Positions 1-7,390 of a stretch of 8,931 nt of DNA are shown in pieces. Each line of letters begins with the position of its first letter. The first letter of the stretch is position 1. A program made the translations under genes and the position numbers. The notes beneath the pieces were generated by a model. The model made no database searches, was not told the origin of the DNA, and saw only the letters and a program-made list of their open reading frames with translations. Source of the DNA: Opitutia bacterium UBA3151 (GTDB lineage: Bacteria > Verrucomicrobiota > Verrucomicrobiia > Opitutales > Seribacteraceae); contig DEYT01000016.1 in the NCBI GenBank assembly GCA_002364975.1, positions 1-8,931 of the forward strand. The letters run 5' to 3'.

Positions 1-143
1 GCTGCGAGTCCAATCCCTTCGGCTTGGTCCATCGCCTTGAGCATTTGATTGGCCAATTCGGTGAGTTCAGCCCCGAACGAAGAAACTACTTTTCCATCCT
101 CGTGAAGGATGGATTCTCCATATTGAGTGATTCGTAGTGTCAT
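1..143 (-). CDS. def: Peptide deformylase, N-terminal part (runs off left edge)
   Basis: Removes the formyl group from the N-terminal methionine of nascent proteins; a cytosolic metal-dependent enzyme. The 47 complete codons visible on the minus strand start at an ATG (complement of 141-143). They read MTLRITQYGESILH near the start, then FGAELTELANQMLKAMDQ and EGIGLAA. The last is the start of deformylase motif I (GxGLAAxQ), and the early YG-x-x-IL segment also matches the family, which usually has Pro where this protein has Ser11. The HExxH and EGCLS motifs would lie beyond the window edge. The start is secure because it places motif I at about residue 43, as in typical deformylases. No Shine-Dalgarno sequence is evident. 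The gene diverges from the membrane-protein cluster and is probably functionally unrelated to it. Confidence 0.9.
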   Translation of the reverse strand, partial: MTLRITQYGESILHEDGKVVSSFGAELTELANQMLKAMDQAEGIGLA

Positions 144-277
144 AGTCAGAAATTGCTCAGATTTTGTATCTTTTTACCATGGGAATGTTCTATGCTTAAA
201 TATGATAGTTAGTAAGTTAATAATTTGCATTTGCAATGAATTGATTTCTAGAAGATAAAAGAGAAAAAATTTCGAAA
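144..277. promoter_or_regulatory. Divergent intergenic region (def / membrane cluster)
   Basis: These 134 AT-rich bases separate two divergent genes and must hold a promoter for each. On the plus strand TATGAT at 201-206 is a fair -10 box, but no good -35 lies 16-18 bp upstream. TTGCAA at 231-236 with GATAAA at 254-259 (17-bp spacer) is a second weak candidate. TTTGCATTTGCA near 224-235 is a short direct repeat. No convincing def promoter could be assigned. No terminator or RNA structure was seen. Confidence 0.35.
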
Positions 278-279
278 TT
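268..279. repeat. 12-bp perfect palindrome at the TTG start
   Basis: AATTTCGAAATT reads the same on both strands and overlaps the first two bases of the TTG start codon at 278-280. It could be an operator or affect translation initiation, but palindromes of this size are expected about twice by chance in a window this long, and AT-rich sequence makes them commoner. Confidence 0.3.
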
Positions 280-2545
280 GGAAACTTATAACAAGAAGAA
301 ATTGGGAAACATTGTGTTTCTACCCGTTGCATTGTTCTTCGGAATCTTAGGATTTGGTTCTCCGGTTTTCTTCACCACGGTCTCGGAAAGTGCCTTGGAA
401 GATGCTGGCGAAGGGACCAAGATGATGGAGGAGGAAGTGGTTCGTCAATTGCGGCAGAATAACCTGGGCCCTGCGGAGATGTTACTCCCCTTAACCAAAA
501 TCGATCGCAGAACTGAATTTGCAGAGGTTATTGAAAAAAAGAAATTGGATCATCCTGAGCTTTCAATTTCTGGAGGAGGCAGTATTTTTGATTTGCTCAC
601 TTTCAATGATTACTTCGGCGGGTTGGATAAGTACAACCTCTCGAGGGGACGGTTTGAGGCTTTCTTCGTCTATAACCGAGCTGCTACACGGGGAGATCTC
701 TGGGATCGTTTGGGTAAAGATAGTTCAAACGATAATGTTTTGGCGGTGCTAAACGCAATTCCCAAAGAAGGAAGACCCGGTAACTTTTGGTCTCGTTTAT
801 TATCTGAGCCCATGATCTCTGCTTTTCCTGGTGTGAAAGTTGCGAACTTAGTTGATTTTCCGTTTTTTCCGAATCGAAAAGTGGTCTTGTCCGTGGGTCT
901 ACGCAGTCCAAACGATTTGGATGGAAGTCTGAGTGAAGCAGAGGTTCGAGATGCCTGCTTGGCCGATGCCCGTAAAGCTTTGCTGGATTACAAATCTGGT
1001 GCCGAATGGTTCGAAGTAAAAAGGGTGCAAGATGATGCCCGGGTTTCCAAGTTCGATGGTAATCAAGATTTTCCTGCCCTTCAATTTAAAGAATTTTCGC
1101 AAAGAACTGGGATGCTGAAGATGGGGCAAACGGATGATGGTGGATATGAGGTGATTGTGGGTGGTGTGGTCAATTCCAGGGGCAAGTTGGAAAACCATGG
1201 ACGCTGGCTTCCATATCCCATCTTGATTCCGATGATGGTAGGAACCGCGTTATCATTGGAAAAAGAATATTACAATTCCGATACCGCCTTCGAAATTGGA
1301 AGACTTTCTCAAAAAATGTTGCAGGGAGATTTTGAATCCAAGGAGCGAATCCGTACTTTTTTCTGGGCTGCTCACCAGTTGGCCAGAAAGATGAACCTTA
1401 TCCAGATGGCTGAGCTCACCCAGAATTGTCCCACTTTGCAGAGCATATTTGATCTCTCCGCTCTGGTTCGAATGAGAAACCGACCTCTTTCCGAGGCTTT
1501 TGGTAAAATTAAGGCAGCTGAACGAGAACTTGGATTTCTTCCCATGCAGGAACGGGAAGATGCCCGGGCAAAACTGCGGCGTTTGATCGAAGAGAAAAAA
1601 GTAATACAGAACGATTTCGAAAAAGAATTACAGGTTATCTATGCTGCTACCTTGTTGTCGAGTGATCCATCTGGAATTTATCAATTTGTAAAAAATTATC
1701 CGGTCTACAAAAAAGATGGAGATCTGGCAGCTGCAGTCTCCGCCTTGGACGATATTGGGCTCGCGATGAGCTATGGCAAGGGTTCCCTAAAACATCTGCT
1801 TGATCAGGGTAAACCGATTCATGAAGATGGGCCTTTTCTCTCCAGTATTGGAACTTTGTTTCCTGTAATAGGAGGAGGTTTGCTCACTTATTTAGCCCAC
1901 ACTCAAGTTGATCTTTCTCTGATTTTGAAAATGGTACTTCTTTGTGCCTTCTTTTACTTTTTTATTATTTTTATTGGTGGCATCCTGCCCAAACCAAGCT
2001 ACAAAAGAGCCCAAGGGAATTTATTTCTCCGATGGGTTGTGCAATTATCCGGGGCTTCGCTTCTGGTTTTATTGTCGATATTGGCCCTTGAGCCTACTCT
2101 TTTGCAAAGCCCAAGGGGACAGGTATCAGTAGCCGGGTTTGATTTTGCACTTGCGAATCTGCTCGCCTACGCCAATGAGGAGTCTATGGCGGATCAAAAC
2201 CTAACCGAAGTCACGGCCATCATCGCAGGAGTTTTCCTGTTTATTCAGGTGGTCATTTTTATGATATGTCTCTCAAGAGTTTCCGAAGTGAAACAGGAGG
2301 ACGGTAGCGCAAAGTTGAGATTGTCGTTGTTGGACAACGAAGATAATCTTTTCGATCTTGGTCTTTATGTCGGATTAGGAGGGACAGTGCTTTCACTGAT
2401 TCTTCTTCTGGTCCTTGATGTCAAGCAGGATGCCTTGATCGGGGCTTACACCTCGACTCTTTTTGGTATTCTTTTTGTCGCAGCTTTAAAGATTTTTATC
2501 GTTCGGCCTTTCCGCAACGATTTGCTGAAGCAAATGGACGAGTAG
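278..2545 (+). CDS. Large polytopic membrane protein with MotA/TolQ/ExbB-like C-terminal part
   Basis: The 755-aa protein is not a family I can name. A Lys-rich start is followed by a membrane helix (about 11-33), so residues 34 to about 540 are predicted extracytoplasmic, mixed alpha/beta then helical, function unknown. Further helices lie at about 546-569, 584-603, 644-665, 691-713 and 719-741, ending in a charged cytoplasmic tail. The last pair, with GLGGTV (699-704) and AYTSTLFGILFVAAL (723-737), resembles TM2-TM3 of TolQ/ExbB/MotA proteins, including a Thr in each helix. The positive-inside pattern (KPSYKR 572-577, RPFR 743-746) gives matching topology. The cytoplasmic loop (666-690) is shorter than in ExbB. 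TTG is chosen because it keeps the first helix: the next Met is residue 49, and in-frame TGA at 242 limits extension. The Shine-Dalgarno sequence is at best weak (GAGA at 261). It is probably cotranscribed with the next gene, 4 bp away. D639-Q-N-L-T fits a bacterial N-glycosylation sequon in a predicted periplasmic loop. Motor-type function is an inference. Confidence 0.85.
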   Translation: METYNKKKLGNIVFLPVALFFGILGFGSPVFFTTVSESALEDAGEGTKMMEEEVVRQLRQNNLGPAEMLLPLTKIDRRTEFAEVIEKKKLDHPELSISGGGSIFDLLTFNDYFGGLDKYNLSRGRFEAFFVYNRAATRGDLWDRLGKDSSNDNVLAVLNAIPKEGRPGNFWSRLLSEPMISAFPGVKVANLVDFPFFPNRKVVLSVGLRSPNDLDGSLSEAEVRDACLADARKALLDYKSGAEWFEVKRVQDDARVSKFDGNQDFPALQFKEFSQRTGMLKMGQTDDGGYEVIVGGVVNSRGKLENHGRWLPYPILIPMMVGTALSLEKEYYNSDTAFEIGRLSQKMLQGDFESKERIRTFFWAAHQLARKMNLIQMAELTQNCPTLQSIFDLSALVRMRNRPLSEAFGKIKAAERELGFLPMQEREDARAKLRRLIEEKKVIQNDFEKELQVIYAATLLSSDPSGIYQFVKNYPVYKKDGDLAAAVSALDDIGLAMSYGKGSLKHLLDQGKPIHEDGPFLSSIGTLFPVIGGGLLTYLAHTQVDLSLILKMVLLCAFFYFFIIFIGGILPKPSYKRAQGNLFLRWVVQLSGASLLVLLSILALEPTLLQSPRGQVSVAGFDFALANLLAYANEESMADQNLTEVTAIIAGVFLFIQVVIFMICLSRVSEVKQEDGSAKLRLSLLDNEDNLFDLGLYVGLGGTVLSLILLLVLDVKQDALIGAYTSTLFGILFVAALKIFIVRPFRNDLLKQMDE

Positions 2546-2549
2546 AGAT

Positions 2550-4187
2550 ATGAATCGAAGTTTACTCCTTGTAGTATGTGACTTCCTGCTGCTGAGCATC
2601 TTGGCCTTGGCCCGCTTTGATGTTCCTGAAGGAGCGGTCATTGCACAGGATGATGAGAAAGTGGTTTCGAAGGAGGTTATCGAGCGAATTTCTGATGGAG
2701 AGAATTATGATGATGTGGTTGCCGAGTTAGAAGCGACGAACGAGACCCTCCTTGAAAACTTAAGCAGCGATAAAGATATGCTTCTCGAGGAGAAGATGAA
2801 GTTGGAGGAACAAATTGCAGAGCGTCAAAGGGAGTTGGAGCGAAAAGAAAAAGAAATTGCGACCCGTGATGAGGTGATTGCAGGGAATGAGGAAGCAATC
2901 CAAGCAGCCAAAGAGGAAGCTGCGGTTTTGGAATCACAAAGAGAAGAAATTGCAAAAAAGCGGGAAGAGTTGCTCAAGGACAATGCTGCTTCTCAAAAAG
3001 AGTTGGAACTTTTAACTAAAAACTTGGCGGATGCCAAAAAGAAATCTGAAGAATTGGCCGCTCTTAAAGAAAAAACACAAAGAGAGGCTCAGACTGCAAA
3101 AGTTGAATTGGCTGCGAGCATGGAAAAAGCGAAGGCTGTTGAACGTGCCGCCGCGGAAGCGAAAGCACAACTTAAGGACGAAAAGAAAAGAACAGATGCA
3201 TTGGTGGCAAACACCGCAAAATTGGATAAGAAAATTGAAAGTCTAAACCAAGGACTTGAGGGAGTTGGGAAGGATCTGAAAGTTGTCGGACAGGGACTTG
3301 CCGGAGTAGGGGATAAAATTACCAATGTAAGTCAGGAAATGAAGGGTGTAAAAGACACGGTTACGGGAGTTGGTAGCAAAGTGGAAATTATGCAGAAGGA
3401 GGTAGAGGAAACCGCGGCAGTCCAAAAAGAAAACTTTCGGAAATTAAACGAGCGCCAAACTCGATCCTTAAACGAAATCTTTACACGCTACGAAGAGAGT
3501 AAAATTAAGCTTGAGTTGAACTTTACCCATAAGGGTGGTTTTCTGGGTGCGGAAAAGACAGATACTTATGAGATGGATACGATTATCATGGTGGATGGAT
3601 CCTTTGCTTATTCATTGGTACATGCAAAAGACAGTCCATTTCGCTTAGTCCCTCGTCCGCGAAGCTTGGTTTCCGTGACTGGAGCTATCAAGAGTCCCAA
3701 ACTTAAGGAACCCATTGTGGTTAAGGAGGTTGCCTTCATGGATGATCCAAGGATTTTAATCATCCCACTCTACCTTGATCCCAAAGACTTAAGGAAGACG
3801 ACCTCTTTGGAATTTTTTAATGCTCCGGAAAATCCACATCTTTTTTCAGAAGCAGTGGTAATCGACTCCAAGCAGGGTAGGTTTGGACAAACTGATTTCG
3901 TCCGGGACGAAAAGGATTCAAGATACATCAAGGTCAGTCACACCAATTTCGCTTTCATTACCGGTGCCTTTGATCCAGGTAAGGGAGATTTGGTCTTTTC
4001 GCAAAAGGGAGAGCTACTTGGAATTATGGTTAATAATAACTACGCCTTTCATGTTAAAAACTTGGGTTCAAGAATTCATTCTGGTTCCCGCACGATATTG
4101 GGAGATTCATTTTCAGCACCCAAGACCAATCCATTACTCACTTCCTTGGGGAAAAAACTATTTGGCTTGAATAACAAGTTTCGTTAA
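2550..4187 (+). CDS. Membrane-anchored long coiled-coil protein, MotB/ExbD-like N-terminus
   Basis: This 545-aa protein starts with four residues and then one hydrophobic helix, about 5-21, containing Asp11 (LLLVVCDFLLLSILALARFD). A membrane Asp at this place recalls the proton-binding Asp of MotB (ADFMTAMMAF) and TolR/ExbD. The N-in orientation would put the rest in the periplasm. Residues about 55-315 are a charged Glu/Lys/Ala coiled coil. At 232-287 it becomes Gly-punctuated heptads (VGQGLAG, VGDKITN). Residues about 320-515 form a beta-rich domain. DPRILIIPL (399-407) and KGDLVFSQKGELLGIMV (478-494) are laid out like a trypsin/HtrA fold, but the GNSGGP nucleophile segment is absent, so it would be inactive. 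This fold call is tentative. E322-L-N-F-T fits a bacterial N-glycosylation sequon. The gene begins 4 bp after its neighbour with no clear Shine-Dalgarno sequence, which suggests translational coupling. Exact function unknown; a partner of the upstream protein is the likeliest role. Confidence 0.85.
   Translation: MNRSLLLVVCDFLLLSILALARFDVPEGAVIAQDDEKVVSKEVIERISDGENYDDVVAELEATNETLLENLSSDKDMLLEEKMKLEEQIAERQRELERKEKEIATRDEVIAGNEEAIQAAKEEAAVLESQREEIAKKREELLKDNAASQKELELLTKNLADAKKKSEELAALKEKTQREAQTAKVELAASMEKAKAVERAAAEAKAQLKDEKKRTDALVANTAKLDKKIESLNQGLEGVGKDLKVVGQGLAGVGDKITNVSQEMKGVKDTVTGVGSKVEIMQKEVEETAAVQKENFRKLNERQTRSLNEIFTRYEESKIKLELNFTHKGGFLGAEKTDTYEMDTIIMVDGSFAYSLVHAKDSPFRLVPRPRSLVSVTGAIKSPKLKEPIVVKEVAFMDDPRILIIPLYLDPKDLRKTTSLEFFNAPENPHLFSEAVVIDSKQGRFGQTDFVRDEKDSRYIKVSHTNFAFITGAFDPGKGDLVFSQKGELLGIMVNNNYAFHVKNLGSRIHSGSRTILGDSFSAPKTNPLLTSLGKKLFGLNNKFR
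3243..3410 (+). repeat. Glycine-punctuated heptad repeats within the coiled-coil protein
   Basis: Residues 232-287 divide cleanly into eight consecutive 7-residue units, among them VGKDLKV, VGQGLAG, VGDKITN, VSQEMKG and VKDTVTG. Hydrophobic residues recur at units' positions 1 and 5, and Gly often sits at positions 2 and 7. The preceding coiled coil is Ala/Glu/Lys-rich and has few Gly residues. The segment may be a thin or flexible coiled-coil section next to the C-terminal domain. Confidence 0.6.
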
Positions 4188-4213
4188 AAGAATGTTTTAA
4201 TCCAAGCTTTTAG

Positions 4214-7200
4214 GTGCCTGATTCCAAATCATCGGATTTCGCGAGTAAATCCAAAGAGATTTCTGATTCGACTTCTCATCCTCTTCCTTCCCCCGTACAA
4301 GAAAGAGGATTTTTTGCGGGGATTCTGGAGATTCCTAGGGATCGATCGCCTTGGTATATTACCTTGCTACTCATCGTAATCGCCTATCTCTTTAGTTATT
4401 GGGTGAGGCTGGAATGGATTGAGTTTGCTCAAACGAGTTTCCTCGACGAAAAAGGCGAACAAGTTTTTGCACATCCTGAAATGGTACGGGATGGGGTGGC
4501 TTTACCAAACACCCATGATAGCTTCTATTTTGGAAGTATTGTTCAGAAGGCGAGTTTTGGAATGCACCAAGATAATCACTTGATCCCAGGGGTTTATGTA
4601 AATGGAATGATCACCGCCTTACCCTACTGGATTTTAAAGTTTTTTCCTGATTTGACCATTGAGAAACTTCTTCTTTGGCTTCCCGTGTATGTTTCGGGAC
4701 TGGTTTGTATACCAATTGTACTAATCGGTCGACTTTATGGAGCATGCGGGTGGGGCTTTTTCGCGGCATGCTTGGCAGGGGTAACCCATAGTTATTATAA
4801 TCGTACTTTGGCTGGTTATTACGACACCGATATGTTTTCGATTACTTCTCCTGCTTTTTCGATGTTTTTCTTACTGGCTGCATCTCGAAAGGAGTCGATT
4901 GGCTATCTTTGGGCAGCCACCGTGTCCTTATTACTTGGGGCTTTCTTTTATACTTCGCTTCAGGCAATAACATGTTCTTTAGCCATTGTTTTTCTCGGCT
5001 ACAGGACGATCTTATTTGCTATAGAATTTGGGTTTCTCGAACAAAAGCGTTTGTTTTGGCAACTTCGATCTTTTTCATTCACGGTAGCCAGTATTTTTTG
5101 TATGGCATGGGTTCTCTACGCAGATACTTGGTTTCTCGGTAAAATTCTGGAGGTTAACTTTCTAAAATCACTTTCCTCGTTGCTGATTCCAACCTTTATT
5201 TTCTTTCTTTTTCATTTTTTGAAGAAAAAGAGGAGCAATACCGGGAAGGTGGAGTCTTCTTACAAGGCATTATCTTACATATCGCTTGGGGTGATGCTTT
5301 TGTTGGCTATTGGGATTCCACCTTTTTTGGCCGTGGGCCCTTTTTCAGGTGTCTGGAATAAAGTTACTGGGAAATTGCAAAGTTATTCAGCTATTTCTCA
5401 AAGCGATTCTTTTAAATCTGGGGAGCATCGATACTCCATGAAATTCCTTGATGTGACCACTACCATCCGGGAAGCGAGTGAAGTACCGAAGCGTACCGTG
5501 CTCAATCGAATTCTTTCAGATATTCCTTCCTGTAATTGCCCGCGTTGCCTAGCAGGAAAGGAACGGGATGAAGTATTTCTTTTTCCCACCGCCATCCTTG
5601 GCTTCTTGGGTTTATTCATTCTTACGCTCAGGCACTGGGAGTTTTGCTTGGGCCTTCCTTTTGCTGCGATCGCTTATTATTGCTTCAAGGGATCAGTTGG
5701 ATTGAGGTTTACAGTGCATGCAGGAAATATTGCATCGATCGGGATAACTTTTCTGCTTTTGCTGTTACTATGGAGTTTAGTAAGAATGTTTTTGGCCAAA
5801 AAAATGGCCCTGAATGGAGAGGGAACAGACATTCCGAAATTTGCAACTTGGGGAACTTTACTCTTTGCTTTACCTATCATCATTTTCCTAGCCAGCCCGA
5901 ATGTTAAACATGCTCAAAATTATCATTCTCATGTAGTTTATCCTTCCAAGACCATTGAAGTACTTGAAGCACTCGACGCGGCATCCGAACCGGATGATTT
6001 TGTGGTTACCTGGTGGGATTATGGTTCGGGTTGCTGGTACTATGGAGGTCTAAGAAGCTTTACCTCTCCAGCCCATCAGACTTACGACAACTATTTGACT
6101 TCAGAAATTCTCCGCTCTGACTCTCCTTTGCAAGCAGCCAGGCTTGCAAGATTAAAGACGGAAACCTTTGTGAACTTACAGAGGAAAGCTGAGTCAGGTG
6201 ATAGGGAATACAAAACTGCGGTTCGCTCTATTTTTAAGGACGGTCAATCTGACTCCGAATTTTATCTAGGACTGCTCAATGATCTCGGGAATGCTTCTTA
6301 TGATTTGCCTTCGAAATCAAGGGATATGTTCTTATTCCTGCCCTATGAGATTTTGAGGATTTTCCCTACTATTCTTAGCTTTAGTTCCAGAAACTTATAT
6401 TTCCCAAAGAATCCTAGCGATACCGGGCAAAAATATCCTCCCATGACCATTTTGCGAAATGCAAGGAGGGAAGGCTCTTCCATTACTTTTGATGGTGGCT
6501 TTCGTTTGAACCGAAGAGGGGAGCTTATGGTGGATGGTGCAAATAGCGGGAGAATTCCTTACAATACTTTTCTTCAGACCCAAGGAGATGGGAATCGCCC
6601 ACAAAGAATAGAGAATCTGAATTTTGAGGGTCTTTCCATCCGGCTTACTGGTTCGCCCTCTGCTACTTATCAGTTGCTTTATGTTCCTGAAACCCGGGAA
6701 CTCGTAATTTTAAGTGCCGCCACCGCTCGCTCTACTTTTGCCCGACGATTTTTACTCGATCGCTTTGATCTAACTGCCTTCAAGCATCCACTTTTTGAAA
6801 AAGGAGCCAATCCGGTGAGGCAACCTTTTATGGTACAAGCTGAATGGGTAAATGGTAATTCATCTAATTTGACGCTTCATATGCGTGGAAATAACAAAAT
6901 CGAAGTTGATCTTCAAAAGAATCTTGCGAAGATTATATTCAGTGGCAGAGCAGAAAAACCGGTACCTTTTGCATTTCACCGTCGATTACATGATGAGAAA
7001 ACCGGGAAGATCATGAAAATTCCCTCTAAAAATGTTCCGAATGCGAGGTATCATCTGATTCAATCCAACTTGCCAGTTTTCATTAGTGGAAGTAGTTATG
7101 AAGTTCCGGAAGGTGGAAACAGCGTTTCTGAAGTTGCCCGATCATTTGGAGTGAAACCTAAATTATTGGCGTCCGTTTATGATAAGGAAGAAAATTTCTT

Positions 7201-7390
7201 TTTTGAGGAAGGGGAGAGACTAGAAATTCCCGCAAGGGGCTATCAAATGCGTCAAGCATGGTTCTTTATGGATGAAGAGGCGTTTAATAGTGTCTTGATT
7301 CAGGGTTTCTTAATGGAAGGATTGCCCAATGAAATATTTGAAAAAGTATACTCGACAGCGTGGGGTAAAGTTTACAAAATAAAACAATAA
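4214..7390 (+). CDS. pglB: STT3/PglB-family oligosaccharyltransferase with extended periplasmic domain
   Basis: Transfers a preassembled glycan from a polyprenyl-diphosphate carrier to Asn in D/E-X-N-X-S/T sequons on the periplasmic side. Residues about 45-560 are the multi-helix membrane domain and the rest is periplasmic. Recognised by family alignment are the metal-binding Asp102 (NTHD), YYNRTLAGYYDTD with Arg197 and DxD 204/206, TIRE 417-420 (the bacterial TIxE motif), lipid-site Arg498 (GLRF) and catalytic WWDYG 600-604. RDMFLFLPYEILRIFPTI at 703-720 matches the PglB MI-motif helix, but with Ile713 in place of Met. At 1058 aa it is about 345 longer than Campylobacter PglB (713). Additions include a 45-residue cytosolic N-terminus, CNCPRC (440-445) after TIRE, and a LysM-like module (961-1007) just before the conserved end KVYKIK. 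GTG at 4214 is the first possible start (in-frame TAG at 4211) and has no clear Shine-Dalgarno sequence. It lies 26 bp after its neighbour, probably in one operon. Family is certain; the acceptor proteins are inferred. Confidence 0.96.
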   Translation: MPDSKSSDFASKSKEISDSTSHPLPSPVQERGFFAGILEIPRDRSPWYITLLLIVIAYLFSYWVRLEWIEFAQTSFLDEKGEQVFAHPEMVRDGVALPNTHDSFYFGSIVQKASFGMHQDNHLIPGVYVNGMITALPYWILKFFPDLTIEKLLLWLPVYVSGLVCIPIVLIGRLYGACGWGFFAACLAGVTHSYYNRTLAGYYDTDMFSITSPAFSMFFLLAASRKESIGYLWAATVSLLLGAFFYTSLQAITCSLAIVFLGYRTILFAIEFGFLEQKRLFWQLRSFSFTVASIFCMAWVLYADTWFLGKILEVNFLKSLSSLLIPTFIFFLFHFLKKKRSNTGKVESSYKALSYISLGVMLLLAIGIPPFLAVGPFSGVWNKVTGKLQSYSAISQSDSFKSGEHRYSMKFLDVTTTIREASEVPKRTVLNRILSDIPSCNCPRCLAGKERDEVFLFPTAILGFLGLFILTLRHWEFCLGLPFAAIAYYCFKGSVGLRFTVHAGNIASIGITFLLLLLLWSLVRMFLAKKMALNGEGTDIPKFATWGTLLFALPIIIFLASPNVKHAQNYHSHVVYPSKTIEVLEALDAASEPDDFVVTWWDYGSGCWYYGGLRSFTSPAHQTYDNYLTSEILRSDSPLQAARLARLKTETFVNLQRKAESGDREYKTAVRSIFKDGQSDSEFYLGLLNDLGNASYDLPSKSRDMFLFLPYEILRIFPTILSFSSRNLYFPKNPSDTGQKYPPMTILRNARREGSSITFDGGFRLNRRGELMVDGANSGRIPYNTFLQTQGDGNRPQRIENLNFEGLSIRLTGSPSATYQLLYVPETRELVILSAATARSTFARRFLLDRFDLTAFKHPLFEKGANPVRQPFMVQAEWVNGNSSNLTLHMRGNNKIEVDLQKNLAKIIFSGRAEKPVPFAFHRRLHDEKTGKIMKIPSKNVPNARYHLIQSNLPVFISGSSYEVPEGGNSVSEVARSFGVKPKLLASVYDKEENFFFEEGERLEIPARGYQMRQAWFFMDEEAFNSVLIQGFLMEGLPNEIFEKVYSTAWGKVYKIKQ
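7094..7234 (+). other. LysM-like module inside the oligosaccharyltransferase
   Basis: Residues 961-1007 follow the LysM plan: Y-x-V-x-x-G at the start (YEVPEGG), then SEVARSFGVKPKLLASVYD in place of IAxxYGVSxxxLxxxN, then EEGERLEIPA in place of xxGqxLxIP. The usual Asp-Thr after the Gly is changed to Gly-Asn, and the usual Asn near the end of helix 2 is Asp. LysM modules of about 45 residues bind GlcNAc-containing glycans such as peptidoglycan. The position, in the periplasmic domain, suits such a role. The assignment rests on pattern alone. Confidence 0.6.

Noticed and set aside
899..1198. Minus-strand 99-codon open frame inside the first membrane-protein gene
   Set aside because: It is fully contained in a long, coherent plus-strand gene and has no upstream signals or recognisable motif.
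278..7390. Zorya-type anti-phage system based on the motor-like pair
   Set aside because: The order and topology differ from ZorA/ZorB, the partner lacks a visible peptidoglycan-binding OmpA domain, and no ZorC, ZorD or ZorE-like gene follows.
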